A stretch of 30,708 nt of DNA from CAYYNP01 sp964472545 (GCA_964472545.1 CAYYNP010000093.1:1-30708), one strand, 5' to 3'. Shown: positions 7,569 through 16,355, numbered from the stretch's first letter. Notes: a model not told the origin generated them from the sequence alone. Made by a program: numbers and translations.

Positions 7569-8828
7569 ATGACCGGATATCCACTAAAGGCAATCCTGCT
7601 GACCCAGGTTGTGTCGGTGGCGGCAGCGGCACGTGCCGAGGTCGTTACGGTCTCGCCGGAGAACATGCAAGGCTGGGTGATCGCGACCAACCAGGGGGCC
7701 ACGGCGGAGCTGGCCGCGCACGGGCCGGCCGTCTACGAACGGGAACAGGCGTTTGTGGCCCACGACGGCCGGGATCTCGGCAAGGGTGCCTACTATGCGG
7801 CGATTGGACTCGACTGCGAGACGACACCACCGACCGCCTGGCTCGGGCTCGACACGTTCGACGGCCGCCCGCTGGCCGGCACGGCGCTGCGGCGGATCAC
7901 TGCGATGCAGTACTACGCCTACAACGCCCACGTCCCCGTGGGCACACCCAATCGGAACCATTGGAGGAGTTGGAAACTCTGGTGGACTTACCCCAGGCAA
8001 CTGATCCAACTTCAACTCACCGCACAGAGCCCCGACGGCAAACGGCGGCGGCAATTCTGGTTCATGCCCTGGCAGAAGTTCAAGATCCGCGGCGAGAACT
8101 GCGGCCGGCACTGCAAGAAGTGGCTACGCTACGACGCCGTCGAGTTCAACCATCCCGGCGGCTGCATGTGCGGGCGGTGGTTTAGCCCCGGCCAGCCGCC
8201 ACAGGAGTTTGCTTCATGGAGCGAAGTCGTCGAGGCTTACGGCGACTGGACGCTCGTGCCGACGTCGACGGCCGGTTTCACCGACGGCGGCTGGCGAAGC
8301 GCCGGCTGGGACGACGCGACCGATCCGGCCGGTGTGCCGGCTTGCACCGCCACGGGCACCTGTTTGAATTTCGTGGTCGGTGCTCGGAAGGAATTCGCGG
8401 CCGTGTTCGAATCGGAGACAATTCGCTGGGCCAACGATTACCGGGGCTTCAAAGGCCACCTCGATCGGTTCACGTTCGGCATCGATGGAACAAGCTTGAC
8501 CTACGACTTCGAGCCCGCCGCCGATGCCCGGCCGCCGAGGATCGCGGCGATGAGCAACAAGGACGCGGCCAATCTCCGGCCCGACGGCAGCGACCTGGTC
8601 GGCATCACCGGCACGGTGGTCGATCGCACCAACGCCATGTTCGCCCTGGACGACGGCTCCGGCGTAGTGATCTACGGTTTCCTCTACAAGGACATCAAGA
8701 CGCCCGAGAACCCGGCCAAGCTGGGAGAACGCTGGACCGTATGGGGGCATATCGAAAGAGTCCCCTTCCAACCGGCCGACGTGCCGCCGCTGATTTGGAC
8801 CTGCGTCGGTCACATGAAGAGGCTCTAG
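7569..8828 (+). CDS. Secreted protein of unknown function with a C-terminal OB-fold-like domain
   Basis: A 419-residue protein that I do not recognise. Residues 1-23 look like a signal peptide (hydrophobic, ending ARA). Residues about 40-310 are rich in Trp, Tyr and Asp and look like a beta-sandwich, with a Cys cluster (ENCGRHCKKW near 176 and GGCMCGRW near 197) that may form disulfides or bind metal. The C-terminal 80 residues (VGITGTVVD, FALDDGSGVVIYG, LGERWTVWGHIER) match the strand pattern of an OB-fold, as in bacterial nucleic-acid-binding-like OB domains. It sits between a beta-helix protein and a methyltransferase-like protein in one direction, so it may act on an extracellular carbohydrate; this is a guess from context. 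Confidence 0.75.
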   Translation: MTGYPLKAILLTQVVSVAAAARAEVVTVSPENMQGWVIATNQGATAELAAHGPAVYEREQAFVAHDGRDLGKGAYYAAIGLDCETTPPTAWLGLDTFDGRPLAGTALRRITAMQYYAYNAHVPVGTPNRNHWRSWKLWWTYPRQLIQLQLTAQSPDGKRRRQFWFMPWQKFKIRGENCGRHCKKWLRYDAVEFNHPGGCMCGRWFSPGQPPQEFASWSEVVEAYGDWTLVPTSTAGFTDGGWRSAGWDDATDPAGVPACTATGTCLNFVVGARKEFAAVFESETIRWANDYRGFKGHLDRFTFGIDGTSLTYDFEPAADARPPRIAAMSNKDAANLRPDGSDLVGITGTVVDRTNAMFALDDGSGVVIYGFLYKDIKTPENPAKLGERWTVWGHIERVPFQPADVPPLIWTCVGHMKRL

Positions 8829-8860
8829 ATCGTCCGACAGCACGGGATCGCAACGTGAAC

Positions 8861-9883
8861 ATGACCCCACGTGAGAGAGTTCTCGCGGCACTGCAGCGGG
8901 AACCAACGGATCGGACGCCGCGGGATTTCTGGGCGGAACCGCCGACGATGAAGCGGTTGTTCGACCACGTCGGACATTCGGACAAGGACCGGCTGTTGGA
9001 CTGGCTGGGCGTCGACGTGCGTCATCTCGAGGCAACGGCGCCGCCGGATCGCAAGGTCGGCGGCGGCGTGTGGCAGAACTTCTGGGGCGAGCGGTTTGTT
9101 TACAGGCAGACGCCTTGGGGACCGATGCGCGAGGACGTCAAGGGCGCACTGGCCGCCGCGAATAGCCTGGCCGAACTCGAGGCGTTCGGTTGGCCGACGC
9201 CTGATTGTCTCGACCGCTCACAACTTAGGACGCAGTGCTCTCGATACGAGCGGCACGCCCTGCTCTACGGCTTCGCCGACGTCTGGCAGCGGCCGGCGCT
9301 GGTCCGCGGGTGGGAGGGTATGTTTCTCGATATGACCCAGCGGCCCGAGTGGGTCCACTTCCTCTGCCGCAAGTTCACCGATTTCTACTTGGAGGACTAC
9401 ACCCGGGCGGCGGAGATCACCGGTGGGCGGATCGACCTCTATCTGGTGATCAGCGATTTGGGTAGCCAGCACGGACCGCTGATGTCGACGGCCATGTTCC
9501 GCCAGTTTGTCGCCCCGTACTTGAAGCAGATGACCGAGTGCATCCACGGTCTGGGCGGCCGGGCGTTGTTTCATAGTTGCGGCGCCGTGTGGCCGTTTAT
9601 CGCCGATCTGATCGAGCTGGGAGTCGACGTGCTCGATCCTATCCAACCGACCTGTGCCGAGATGCAGCCGGAGAACCTCAAACGGGCGTTCGGCGATCGG
9701 CTCTGCTTCCACGGCGGGATCGACATGCAGATGCTGCCGGGCGCCACGCCGGATAAGATCGAGGCCGAAGTCCGCCGCTACTGCGAAGTGCTCGGCGGCG
9801 GCTACATCCTGGCGCCTGCGCATCTGTTTCAGCCCGACGTCCCGCCGGAAAACGTCCTGGCGGTCTATCGCGGCGCGCCGTGA
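8861..9883 (+). CDS. Uroporphyrinogen decarboxylase-family protein (likely corrinoid methyltransferase type)
   Basis: A 340-residue protein beginning MTPRERVLAALQREPTDRTP, the classic start of the URO-D superfamily, with FHSCGAVWPFIADLIELGVDVLDPIQ (near 227-250) and the C-terminal stretch HGGIDMQMLPGATPDKI. True HemE lacks this pattern, and the gene is not next to heme genes. Members with these features belong to the MtaA/MtbA/CmuA-like branch that transfers methyl groups to or from corrinoids; the exact reaction is not deducible. The last 19 bases overlap the end of the convergent gene on the minus strand. Confidence 0.85.
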   Translation: MTPRERVLAALQREPTDRTPRDFWAEPPTMKRLFDHVGHSDKDRLLDWLGVDVRHLEATAPPDRKVGGGVWQNFWGERFVYRQTPWGPMREDVKGALAAANSLAELEAFGWPTPDCLDRSQLRTQCSRYERHALLYGFADVWQRPALVRGWEGMFLDMTQRPEWVHFLCRKFTDFYLEDYTRAAEITGGRIDLYLVISDLGSQHGPLMSTAMFRQFVAPYLKQMTECIHGLGGRALFHSCGAVWPFIADLIELGVDVLDPIQPTCAEMQPENLKRAFGDRLCFHGGIDMQMLPGATPDKIEAEVRRYCEVLGGGYILAPAHLFQPDVPPENVLAVYRGAP

Positions 9884-10962
9884 CTAGGATCGTACTTCGG
9901 CGGCACAACGACCTCGAACGCGGAGCCTCGCACCCGGCGAAGCTCTTCGTGAAGATTCGGAATCCGCGGGTCCGGGGCCACCGAGATGGCCCATTCGATG
10001 CCGTTGTCGGCCACGAACATGCCGTAACGCTTGAGTGCTTCGAGGATCGTGCGAACTTCAGGTGAAAAGCCGGAAACGTCGAAATCGGCCTTCAACCGCA
10101 GCCGTTCGCCCATCCGCGGATAGTCGGGATTCGTATGCCGGCTGGCGAAGTGCGTGGCCGGGGCGACGAACTCGCGGCGGGTCTTGCGGATCGTGACTCG
10201 CAAGGCGTGTTCGATCTTGCCGCGTTTCAATTCGTCGTAGCAGACCACGGCCGGGAAGATCGGCAGACCGGCTGCGTCGGCGGAGGTCCAGCCGGTGGGG
10301 CGGAGCTTGTTGGTCTTCAGGTCGAAGACCGACGCTTGGGCCGCCTGCCAGCCGTCGTCGGTCCGCTTGGCGCCGAAGAACTCGTAGAGCATCCGACCGG
10401 CCGGGTCGACGACGATCCCGTGCCGATCGCCGCCGCGGCCGAGCTTGTCGCGCTGCACGTCCTCGAGCGACAGCCGCGGGCCTTCGTAGTGACGCTCGTA
10501 ATTCACCGGCCAGCCCTCGATCGGCATGTTCTCGGGCACCGGAAACGGCCCCTTGTCCGACTCGCCCGGGTAAGCCACGATCTTCACTTCCACCCGCGGC
10601 TGATCGGGCGGCACGAGCACGAACGCCATGTCGGGGTTGTATCGCAACGGCTTCTCCGGCCCGATCGAGGCGATCAGCGCATCGGAGTTGGCGTGTCGTG
10701 GCCAATCGTCGACGCGTTGATTCCACGGATTGTCCGGCGGAAAGACCTCCAGCGCCGAGAGAACGGCGTCGGCCTCGGGCGTGTTGAACATCACCGGCTC
10801 ACGGATTTCCGGCATCTTGGCGGCTCGGATCCGCGCTGTTCGTGCAGGGTCGGTCCTGATCTTCGGTCGTTCGCCGGCGTCCGCGGCGTTGGCTTCGCCT
10901 GCTACAAGAAGCGCCAGCAGCGCAAGACCACCGATACTCAATAGTGCTTCTCGCTCACGCAT
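9865..10962 (-). CDS. Secreted conserved protein of unknown function
   Basis: A 365-residue protein with a signal peptide (MREREALL then a hydrophobic stretch ending EANA at about 26). The mature part has conserved-looking blocks: FPPDNPWNQRVDDWPRHANS near 75, GDRHGIVVDPAGRMLYEFFGA near 180, ATHFASRHTNPDYPRMGERLR near 270, and a C-terminal segment KYGMFVADNGIEW. I have a sense of similar uncharacterised secreted proteins in other bacteria but no functional name. I chose the ATG at 10962 because it starts the signal peptide; the frame is open 23 codons further upstream. Its 3' end overlaps the convergent UroD-family gene by 19 bases. Confidence 0.78.
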   Translation of the reverse strand: MREREALLSIGGLALLALLVAGEANAADAGERPKIRTDPARTARIRAAKMPEIREPVMFNTPEADAVLSALEVFPPDNPWNQRVDDWPRHANSDALIASIGPEKPLRYNPDMAFVLVPPDQPRVEVKIVAYPGESDKGPFPVPENMPIEGWPVNYERHYEGPRLSLEDVQRDKLGRGGDRHGIVVDPAGRMLYEFFGAKRTDDGWQAAQASVFDLKTNKLRPTGWTSADAAGLPIFPAVVCYDELKRGKIEHALRVTIRKTRREFVAPATHFASRHTNPDYPRMGERLRLKADFDVSGFSPEVRTILEALKRYGMFVADNGIEWAISVAPDPRIPNLHEELRRVRGSAFEVVVPPKYDPSHGAPR

Positions 10963-11055
10963 TGCGAGATCCTCCACGGGCAATGGCCACCGATGTACTA
11001 CGCCACTATTGTACGCTAGCCTTCCGGCCAAGTCCGTTGCACACTCTGGCGATGA

Positions 11056-11361
11056 CTAGTCCCCACGCCTGAATACTGCGTAGATATCCTGAGCCGAATG
11101 GACAACTTGAGCCACCTCGATTCCGCGGCTTGTCGGGCGGTAGAGGATGACGTAAGGTCGGACGACGAACATCCTGACGTTCTTCCCAAGATCTTCACGA
11201 GCCTCGCCAAGCAACGGCTGAGCTGCCAGAAGCGAGAACTTGTCGCAAAGCACTTCGATCTGCCTGGACGCGGCGACGGGATTCTGGTTCTCGATGGCGA
11301 TGTAGTCCCAGATTGCATCCAGGTCGGCGCGTACGTCCGTGTCGAGAGTGAAGCGGCTCAT
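11056..11361 (-). CDS. ParE/RelE-superfamily toxin
   Basis: A 101-residue protein of normal length for the ParE branch of the RelE fold. N-terminal helices RADLDAIWDYIAIENQNPVAASRQIEVL lead into LLAAQPLLGEAREDLGKNVRMFVV, then strands RPYVILYRPT and IEVAQVVHSAQDI, the pattern that defines ParE toxins, which act on DNA gyrase in characterised cases. Its ATG overlaps the stop of the upstream antitoxin gene by 4 bases (ATGA), the usual translational coupling of type II toxin-antitoxin operons. Confidence 0.92.
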   Translation of the reverse strand: MSRFTLDTDVRADLDAIWDYIAIENQNPVAASRQIEVLCDKFSLLAAQPLLGEAREDLGKNVRMFVVRPYVILYRPTSRGIEVAQVVHSAQDIYAVFRRGD

Positions 11362-11639
11362 GGGACGCTCTTGCTCGCCTCGTAGCGCCTTCTGCCGCGG
11401 GCTTGGACGTCGTCGAAGAACTCTCGCAACGCCTGGTCGTCTTCAAGCTCGATTGCCTCGCCCCGGTCGAGGCGTTCCAGCCGGGCCCGGAGATTCTCCT
11501 TGAACTGGCCGAAATGGGTGTCGCGCTGGTGCAGCAACCGTACAGCTTCCAGGAGCATCTCGTCTTCGTTTCGGTAGTTGTTCGTGGCCAGTCCTTGCTC
11601 GACGAGTTGTCGCAAGTCGGGCGGGAAGGGATAGCTCAT
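11358..11639 (-). CDS. ParD-like antitoxin (ribbon-helix-helix)
   Basis: A 93-residue protein with an N-terminal segment FPPDLRQLVEQGLATNNYRNEDEMLLEAVRLLHQRD that fits ParD/CopG dimerisation and DNA-binding helices, then an acidic, charged tail (LERLDRGEAIELEDDQALREFFDDV) of the kind that wraps around the toxin. I chose the ATG at 11639 because AGGAG lies 9 bases upstream; the frame opens 9 codons earlier. It is the first gene of the two-gene operon and probably represses its own promoter, as is usual for the family. Confidence 0.85.
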   Translation of the reverse strand: MSYPFPPDLRQLVEQGLATNNYRNEDEMLLEAVRLLHQRDTHFGQFKENLRARLERLDRGEAIELEDDQALREFFDDVQARGRRRYEASKSVP

Positions 11640-11686
11640 CTCCACGGTCTCCTGCGAAACGGACAATCACGGAACCACGTAGTTCC

Positions 11687-11715
11687 ATTCTACCACCGTG
11701 CGGAATCCTCGGCAA
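11687..11715 (-). promoter_or_regulatory. Candidate sigma70-type promoter of the toxin-antitoxin operon
   Basis: On the minus strand TTGCCG (11715-11710) and TAGAAT (11692-11687) are separated by 17 bases, about 48 bases upstream of the antitoxin start. Agreement with the consensus is 4/6 and 5/6. A similar ggtagaata stands on the plus strand at 11774-11782 before the GH43 gene, but without a convincing -35 box. Confidence 0.4.
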
Positions 11716-11849
11716 TCTGGAGCCGGGAAACGTCGACGGCCACTCGTTCGCAAGTGCTTCGTAGGCGGATTATGGTAGAATACCGTGATATGCATCGTCG
11801 TGCCGATTGCGGCCCGCCCGAAAGGCATTTACCACTCGAGAGTCATTCG

Positions 11850-12866
11850 ATGCCCTGTGCTCATCACACCATCCGGCTGGCAATCCTGTTGCTCGTCGGC
11901 GGCCTGTCTCCATCGCTCAACGCGGCCGAGCCGACGTATCCTAATCCGTTGATTGAACAACGTGCCGATCCTTGGATCCTCAAACACGGCGACGGTTACT
12001 ACTTCATCGCCACCGTGCCCAAGTACGATCGCATCGAGCTTCGCCGAGCGAAGACAGTCGCCGGGTTGCGAAATGCGACCTCGAAGACGATCTGGCACAA
12101 GCACAAGCGCGGCCCGACGAGTTGGCATATCTGGGCGCCCGAACTCCACTTCATCGACGGCACATGGTACGTCTACTTCGCTGCCGGAAAGGCCGAAGCG
12201 ATCTGGGATATCCGGATGTACGTGCTGAAGTGTACGGCGGCCGATCCGCTTCAGGGAGATTGGACCGAGAAAGGGCAACTGCGGACGAACTGGGAGTCGT
12301 TTTCGCTCGATGCGACCACGTTCACGCACCGCGATAAACGTCTTCTCGTTTGGGCGCAAAAGGACCCGAAGATCCACGGAAACACCAACCTCTACATCGC
12401 CGAAATGGAAAACCCGTGGACCATCAAAGGCCGGCAGGTGATGCTTACCTGGCCGGAACATCCGTGGGAGCGGGTTGGTTTCTGGGTCAACGAGGGCCCG
12501 GCGGTGCTCGTTCGCCACGGCCGTGTATGGCTGAGCTACTCGGCCAGCGCGACGGACCACAACTACTGCATGGGTTTGCTGGCGGCCGATGCCGACGCCG
12601 ATCTGCTCGACGCGGCGTCGTGGAAGAAGTCGCCCGTGCCGGTCTTCAAGAGCAGCCCGGACAACGGGCAGTACGGCCCCGGCCACAGTTGCTTCACCGT
12701 GGCTGAGGACGGCAAGACCGATCTGCTGGTGTACCATGCCCGAGACTACAAAGAGATCGAGGGCGATCCGCTGCGCAATCCCGATCGTCACACACGGGTG
12801 CAGGTGCTGCGGTGGCAGGAAGACGGCAGGCCCGATTTCGGCGAGCCGGGCGCACGGCGCCCGTAG
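11850..12866 (+). CDS. Secreted glycoside hydrolase family 43-like enzyme
   Basis: A 338-residue protein with a signal peptide (hydrophobic 8-20, ending LNAA at 26). It shows the five-bladed propeller hallmarks of GH43. RADPWILKHGDGYYF supplies the catalytic base Asp40, IWAPELHFIDGTWYVYF (94-110) follows, DATTF supplies the pKa-modulating Asp154, and NEGPAVL supplies the acid Glu215. All three catalytic carboxylates are in place. GH43 enzymes act on arabinan, xylan and related side chains; the exact substrate is not readable. The ATG at 11850 begins the signal peptide. The stop TAG lies inside a hairpin shared with the convergent gene. Confidence 0.88.
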   Translation: MPCAHHTIRLAILLLVGGLSPSLNAAEPTYPNPLIEQRADPWILKHGDGYYFIATVPKYDRIELRRAKTVAGLRNATSKTIWHKHKRGPTSWHIWAPELHFIDGTWYVYFAAGKAEAIWDIRMYVLKCTAADPLQGDWTEKGQLRTNWESFSLDATTFTHRDKRLLVWAQKDPKIHGNTNLYIAEMENPWTIKGRQVMLTWPEHPWERVGFWVNEGPAVLVRHGRVWLSYSASATDHNYCMGLLAADADADLLDAASWKKSPVPVFKSSPDNGQYGPGHSCFTVAEDGKTDLLVYHARDYKEIEGDPLRNPDRHTRVQVLRWQEDGRPDFGEPGARRP

Positions 12867-12888
12867 GCGGCCGTCGGCCGCTTACGGG
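12860..12888. terminator. Bidirectional hairpin containing both stop codons of the convergent genes
   Basis: A 13-bp stem (12860-12872 with 12876-12888, a single G-T pair) closes on a 3-base loop. The TAG of the GH43 gene (12864-12866) and the TAA of the beta-helix gene (12882-12884, minus strand) sit at matching places in the two arms. There is no U-run on either side, so intrinsic termination is possible but unproven. Confidence 0.7.
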
Positions 12889-14207
12889 TATTGCAGCGGA
12901 TTCTCTTCTTTGTCGATGCAGGCGACGGCCTGCACGATCGCCTTGTCGTTTTGGACCGTGATCGGCTTGTCGGCCCGGTAGTTCCGCATCCGGCAGCCGA
13001 ACATACTGACGGTCAGTTTGCGGTCGCCGCGGATCAACAGGAAGTCTTCCGACTCGTCGAGCGTGGTCAACGCGCCGTTGCCGCCGGAAAAGGCCTCCAC
13101 GTTCGACAGCGCCGTGTGGCCTTCGCCTTCGATAATGATCGGATGGACGTCTTGTACCTTCTCGCCCGTGTTGGCGATGATCGATCCTTGCGCGATCTGC
13201 CAGTTGCGGTTGAACGTGGAATCGCCGAGCTTGTGGATGCCCACGGTGACGCAATCGAAGTTGAAGTTGGTCATCTGTCCGTAGCTGGCCGGGCCGAGGT
13301 AAATACCGCCGTAGGTGCCAAAGGTGAACGCGTCGATGACCTGGGCGTTGTCGGTATGGTCGATCCAGTAGGTGAACGTCTTGCGTGCCACGACGCTATC
13401 GACCACCGCTCGGCCGTACCCGCCGTCGATGAACCGCCGATTCGACGGATTGACGTGGCAATGCAGGATGCGGGGGATATCGTAGCAATAGTCGATGAGG
13501 ATGAACTGCCCGCTCAGTGGGTATCCGTAGCAGTGCTCCACCAACACCTGCTCGCAGCAGTTGCGTCGCGTCGCACGGAAGTCCATGGCCGTGAACTCAC
13601 CGTAGAACGTCAGCCGCGAAAGGGTCACGCCCTGGGCTCGGCTGGTGTGGGAGCCGCGGATCGTCGGCGGGTACTCGATCACCTTTTCCGGATCGGTTCG
13701 CGTTTGGCGAGGATACCAGAACTGCAGGCCGCTTAGCTGAGTGGCCCCTTCGACGGTGATGAACGGGTGCTCTTCGTCTTCGATCGCAAACACCGATCCC
13801 ACCGGTTGTGGCTTGTCTGGGTGCCGTGTGCCGCGTCCGACCGGCCCGTGTCCGCCGACCAAGGAGACGTTTCTCCGCAAGACCAATCCGCCGGACACGC
13901 GATAGGGCTCAGCGGTCGGCGGCACAAACAACGCGGCGCCCCGAGGCGCGGCCCAATCGATGGCCTTCTGCAGGTTTGCCCGGTTCAAGTCGGCATCGCC
14001 GCCGGACGTCACGCCGAAGTCGCAGATGCTCTTGCACAGGGCCGTCCAGTTGGGCGACGTCCAGTTGGGGGACGCCGAGTGGGCGCCGCCGTCTTCCGTC
14101 TGGCCTTGGGCCGTGTCTCGTGTTCCCACCGCGCCCATCACAACGACGAGCACCACGGACAGTCTGACGGTGGTTCTGCTCCTCTTCGATCCGGTCGAAA
14201 GGGACAT
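12882..14207 (-). CDS. Secreted pectate-lyase-3-like beta-helix protein
   Basis: A 441-residue protein with a signal peptide (basic start, then RLSVVLVVVMGAVG near 15-28). The mature N-terminus contains SICDFGVTSGGDADLNRANLQKAIDWA, the typical opening of the Pectate_lyase_3 (rhamnogalacturonase-like) beta-helix family, followed by many short strands such as VSLVGGHGPVGRG and MTNFNFDCVTVG. The catalytic residues are not identifiable by eye. A GGAG 6 bases before the ATG at 14207 decides the start over the in-frame ATG at 14219. A 15-bp tandem duplication (14044-14073) yields the repeated SPNWT peptide near the mature N-terminus. It converges on the GH43 gene, 15 bases apart. Confidence 0.83.
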   Translation of the reverse strand: MSLSTGSKRSRTTVRLSVVLVVVMGAVGTRDTAQGQTEDGGAHSASPNWTSPNWTALCKSICDFGVTSGGDADLNRANLQKAIDWAAPRGAALFVPPTAEPYRVSGGLVLRRNVSLVGGHGPVGRGTRHPDKPQPVGSVFAIEDEEHPFITVEGATQLSGLQFWYPRQTRTDPEKVIEYPPTIRGSHTSRAQGVTLSRLTFYGEFTAMDFRATRRNCCEQVLVEHCYGYPLSGQFILIDYCYDIPRILHCHVNPSNRRFIDGGYGRAVVDSVVARKTFTYWIDHTDNAQVIDAFTFGTYGGIYLGPASYGQMTNFNFDCVTVGIHKLGDSTFNRNWQIAQGSIIANTGEKVQDVHPIIIEGEGHTALSNVEAFSGGNGALTTLDESEDFLLIRGDRKLTVSMFGCRMRNYRADKPITVQNDKAIVQAVACIDKEENPLQYP

Positions 14208-14455
14208 GACTTGCTCCATGGGTGCTGAGGATCGGATGCGGGAATTCTATTGTACCGCACGCGGTCGGACGTTTCGACTCATCGCGGCGTCTCAACGCGA
14301 TCGCCGCGGGAGGAGAAACCCGAATCGGAGATTCTCGCAAGAAATCGCTTCCAATCCGGGGCGCCGCTGCTAGACTCAATCTTGTGCCGTTGGAGTTGGT
14401 GGTCCGGTATGTACCGGGCATCGAACGGCGACCACTATCGACGTGAAGGGAGCGT

Positions 14456-15127
14456 ATGATGATCCGAGTTCGAAGCCTGATGGTCGTGAGCCTGACGTTC
14501 GTGTTGGCAGCCGCGTTCGCCGCGGAAGCCCAAGCCCAAAGGTCGGGCGGCAGCCGAGGCAGTCTGCTCGGCCTGCTCGGAATCGAGCAGGTGCAGCAGG
14601 AACTGAAGCTCGACGACGAGGCCGTCGCCAAGGTGCAGGGGCTCCGCGAGAAGATCCGGGGAGAAATGACGGAGCAGTATTCGGCCATCCGAGAAATTGA
14701 GGACCGCGAGAAACGACTCGCGAAGTACACCGAGTTGCGCGACGAGTACGACCAGAAGGCCCGCGAGGGGCTTCGCGGCGTCTTGGCCAGAGAACAGATG
14801 ATCCGACTCTACCAGATCCGCCTGCAGGTCCGCGCGGTGGTCGACAGCCTGGAGAATAGTTACGTCGCCCGCAGGCTGGAACTCACCGACGAGCAGAAGC
14901 AGAAGTTGGCCAAGATCAAGAAGGACGGGCAGGCGAAGCGATCGGAACTGTTCGCCGGCATGCGCGAGGCCAGCGACGAGCAGCGGCGGGCGGCGTTCGA
15001 GAAGTATCGCAAGCTTCGCACGGAAGCCGATGAGCAAGCCCTCGGTGTGCTGACCGACGCTCAGAAGAAGTCGCTTGAAGAGATGAAGGGCAAAAAGATA
15101 GAGCTGCCGTCGCGTCGCGGCGGGTAG
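14456..15127 (+). CDS. Secreted Spy/CpxP-like helical protein
   Basis: A 223-residue protein with a signal peptide ending AEAQAQ (about 28). The rest is almost all charged helix and probably coiled coil. Two LTxxQ-type motifs, LTDEQKQKL near 142 and LTDAQKKSL near 200, are the signature of the Spy/CpxP family of periplasmic chaperones or stress sensors; the family name is by motif only. A GGGAG lies 3 bases before the first ATG and 6 before the second (14459), so translation may start at the second Met. It is divergent from the beta-helix gene across a 236-base intergenic stretch in which I see no clear promoter. Confidence 0.75.
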   Translation: MMIRVRSLMVVSLTFVLAAAFAAEAQAQRSGGSRGSLLGLLGIEQVQQELKLDDEAVAKVQGLREKIRGEMTEQYSAIREIEDREKRLAKYTELRDEYDQKAREGLRGVLAREQMIRLYQIRLQVRAVVDSLENSYVARRLELTDEQKQKLAKIKKDGQAKRSELFAGMREASDEQRRAAFEKYRKLRTEADEQALGVLTDAQKKSLEEMKGKKIELPSRRGG

Positions 15128-15590
15128 GAGACCGGCTTGTTGCTTGCTTTGTGGTGGCTGGGGCACCGTTGCGGCCGGCCCCGATGATTTTGCGGAGAGG
15201 GCTCTGCTACTTCATTCGACTGGTTCGCAAGATTATCGGGGTTGCGCAGCAACAAGATGAGCGGATTGCGTCACAACTGCCAGCCGGACGGAATTCCGGG
15301 GCGGAATTCCGGGGACACAATTCCGGGCAATTCCGGGGACACCATACTGATTATCTCAGCGGGCGGGCGAAGCGGAGTTGGAGTCTGGTCGCGAGTCGCC
15401 CGGTGCCGTGGCGAGGGCATGGCGATCGGCTGGGACGTGGCCAGCGGGGCGGGAACAACGTCGTTGTCTGTCGCGTGCGCCTCCTGCCACGCAACGTGAA
15501 CTGTCGTGGAATGGGGCGATCTGGGGCGGGCAATACTCGACCCCTCCGGCCGATTGCAGAAAGGCGGCGGGGCCACTCCGGGAGCTTCCA
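15128..15590. other. Non-coding interval of 463 bases
   Basis: It holds the ggaattccgggg repeat cluster described separately at 15290-15360. The remainder is GC-rich with no frame that looks like a protein: candidate frames are Arg/Pro-rich shadows lacking ribosome-binding sites. No further structure seen. Confidence 0.6.
15290..15360. repeat. ggaattccgggg repeat cluster, REP/RAYT-like
   Basis: Four close variants of aattccggg occur within 50 bases, two followed by gacac, ending with accatactgattatctcag. This resembles the repeat found beside REP-associated tyrosine transposase genes in other bacteria, judged from memory. No transposase gene is present here, so it would be a solo or remnant copy. 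Confidence 0.55.
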
Positions 15591-16355
15591 CTACGCTGCG
15601 CGTCTGCGTGGCTCGAGCTTCTGTGTAACGTGAACCGTATGCGAAAGCGGCGCGGCGAACCGGCGGCCCAGCAGATGTTGCGACGCCATGCGTCGGCCCG
15701 AGCGGGCCCACGCCTCCGCGTCGTCGGACAACCGATTGAGCAACCGTTCGATGCTGAACCGATAATGCTCGATCCCCGCGCGATCGAGGTCGCCGGGCAC
15801 GTAGATCTCCGGGCTGGGGATCGCCCGGGCGCGGCTCATCGGACGTGGCACGGCGAAGCGGTCCCAACTGTTGAAGCGCCACGGCCGATCGAAGCCGAAT
15901 CCCATCGCCACCAGCGGCATACCCAACTTCGACGCCAGGAAGACCGCCCCGGGCGCCAGCCGCCGCCGCGGGCCGCGCGGTCCGTCAGGCGTAATCGCCA
16001 GGTGCATCTTGTGGCTCTTGCGCAACAACTGCCGCAGCGCCGCCACGCCGCCGCGGCGCGTCGAGCCGCGGACGAAATCGAAACCCAAGTGGTACGCCGC
16101 GTGCGAGAGCATCTCGGCGTCGGCGTGCCGGCTGAGCAGCATCGCCAGGTTGCAGTGGCCGCGAAGATAGATCGGAAACAGGATGTACTCATGCCAGAAG
16201 ATATAGATTCGCTGGCGGCCGTCGCTGGGCAACAACGGATCGACCACCCGATCGTAGAACGCCACCTTGTAGTCCAGCGTGCGCATCCACCAGCGCACCG
16301 CCTGCGCTCCCAGCAATCCCCCAAGCTTGTTGATCAATGGATGAGTAATCTTCAT
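15591..16355 (-). CDS. DUF374-type lysophospholipid acyltransferase
   Basis: A 254-residue protein of normal length for the DUF374 family, distantly related to LpxL/PlsC acyltransferases acting at the inner membrane. Motifs in order are FWHEYILFP (53-61), GFDFVRGSTRRGG (91-103, matching the family RGSSTRGG block) and ITPDGPRGPRR (121-131). The likely role is acylation of lipid A or phospholipid precursors, as suggested for the family; the substrate is not known. Two hundred kinds of short antisense frames cross it, none credible. The gene stands alone between two repeat-filled intervals. Confidence 0.85.
   Translation of the reverse strand: MKITHPLINKLGGLLGAQAVRWWMRTLDYKVAFYDRVVDPLLPSDGRQRIYIFWHEYILFPIYLRGHCNLAMLLSRHADAEMLSHAAYHLGFDFVRGSTRRGGVAALRQLLRKSHKMHLAITPDGPRGPRRRLAPGAVFLASKLGMPLVAMGFGFDRPWRFNSWDRFAVPRPMSRARAIPSPEIYVPGDLDRAGIEHYRFSIERLLNRLSDDAEAWARSGRRMASQHLLGRRFAAPLSHTVHVTQKLEPRRRAA

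Noticed and set aside
8216..8860. Plus-strand extension upstream of the UroD-family protein
   Set aside because: It overlaps the previous gene in another frame and is Arg-rich; family homology starts at the ATG at 8861.
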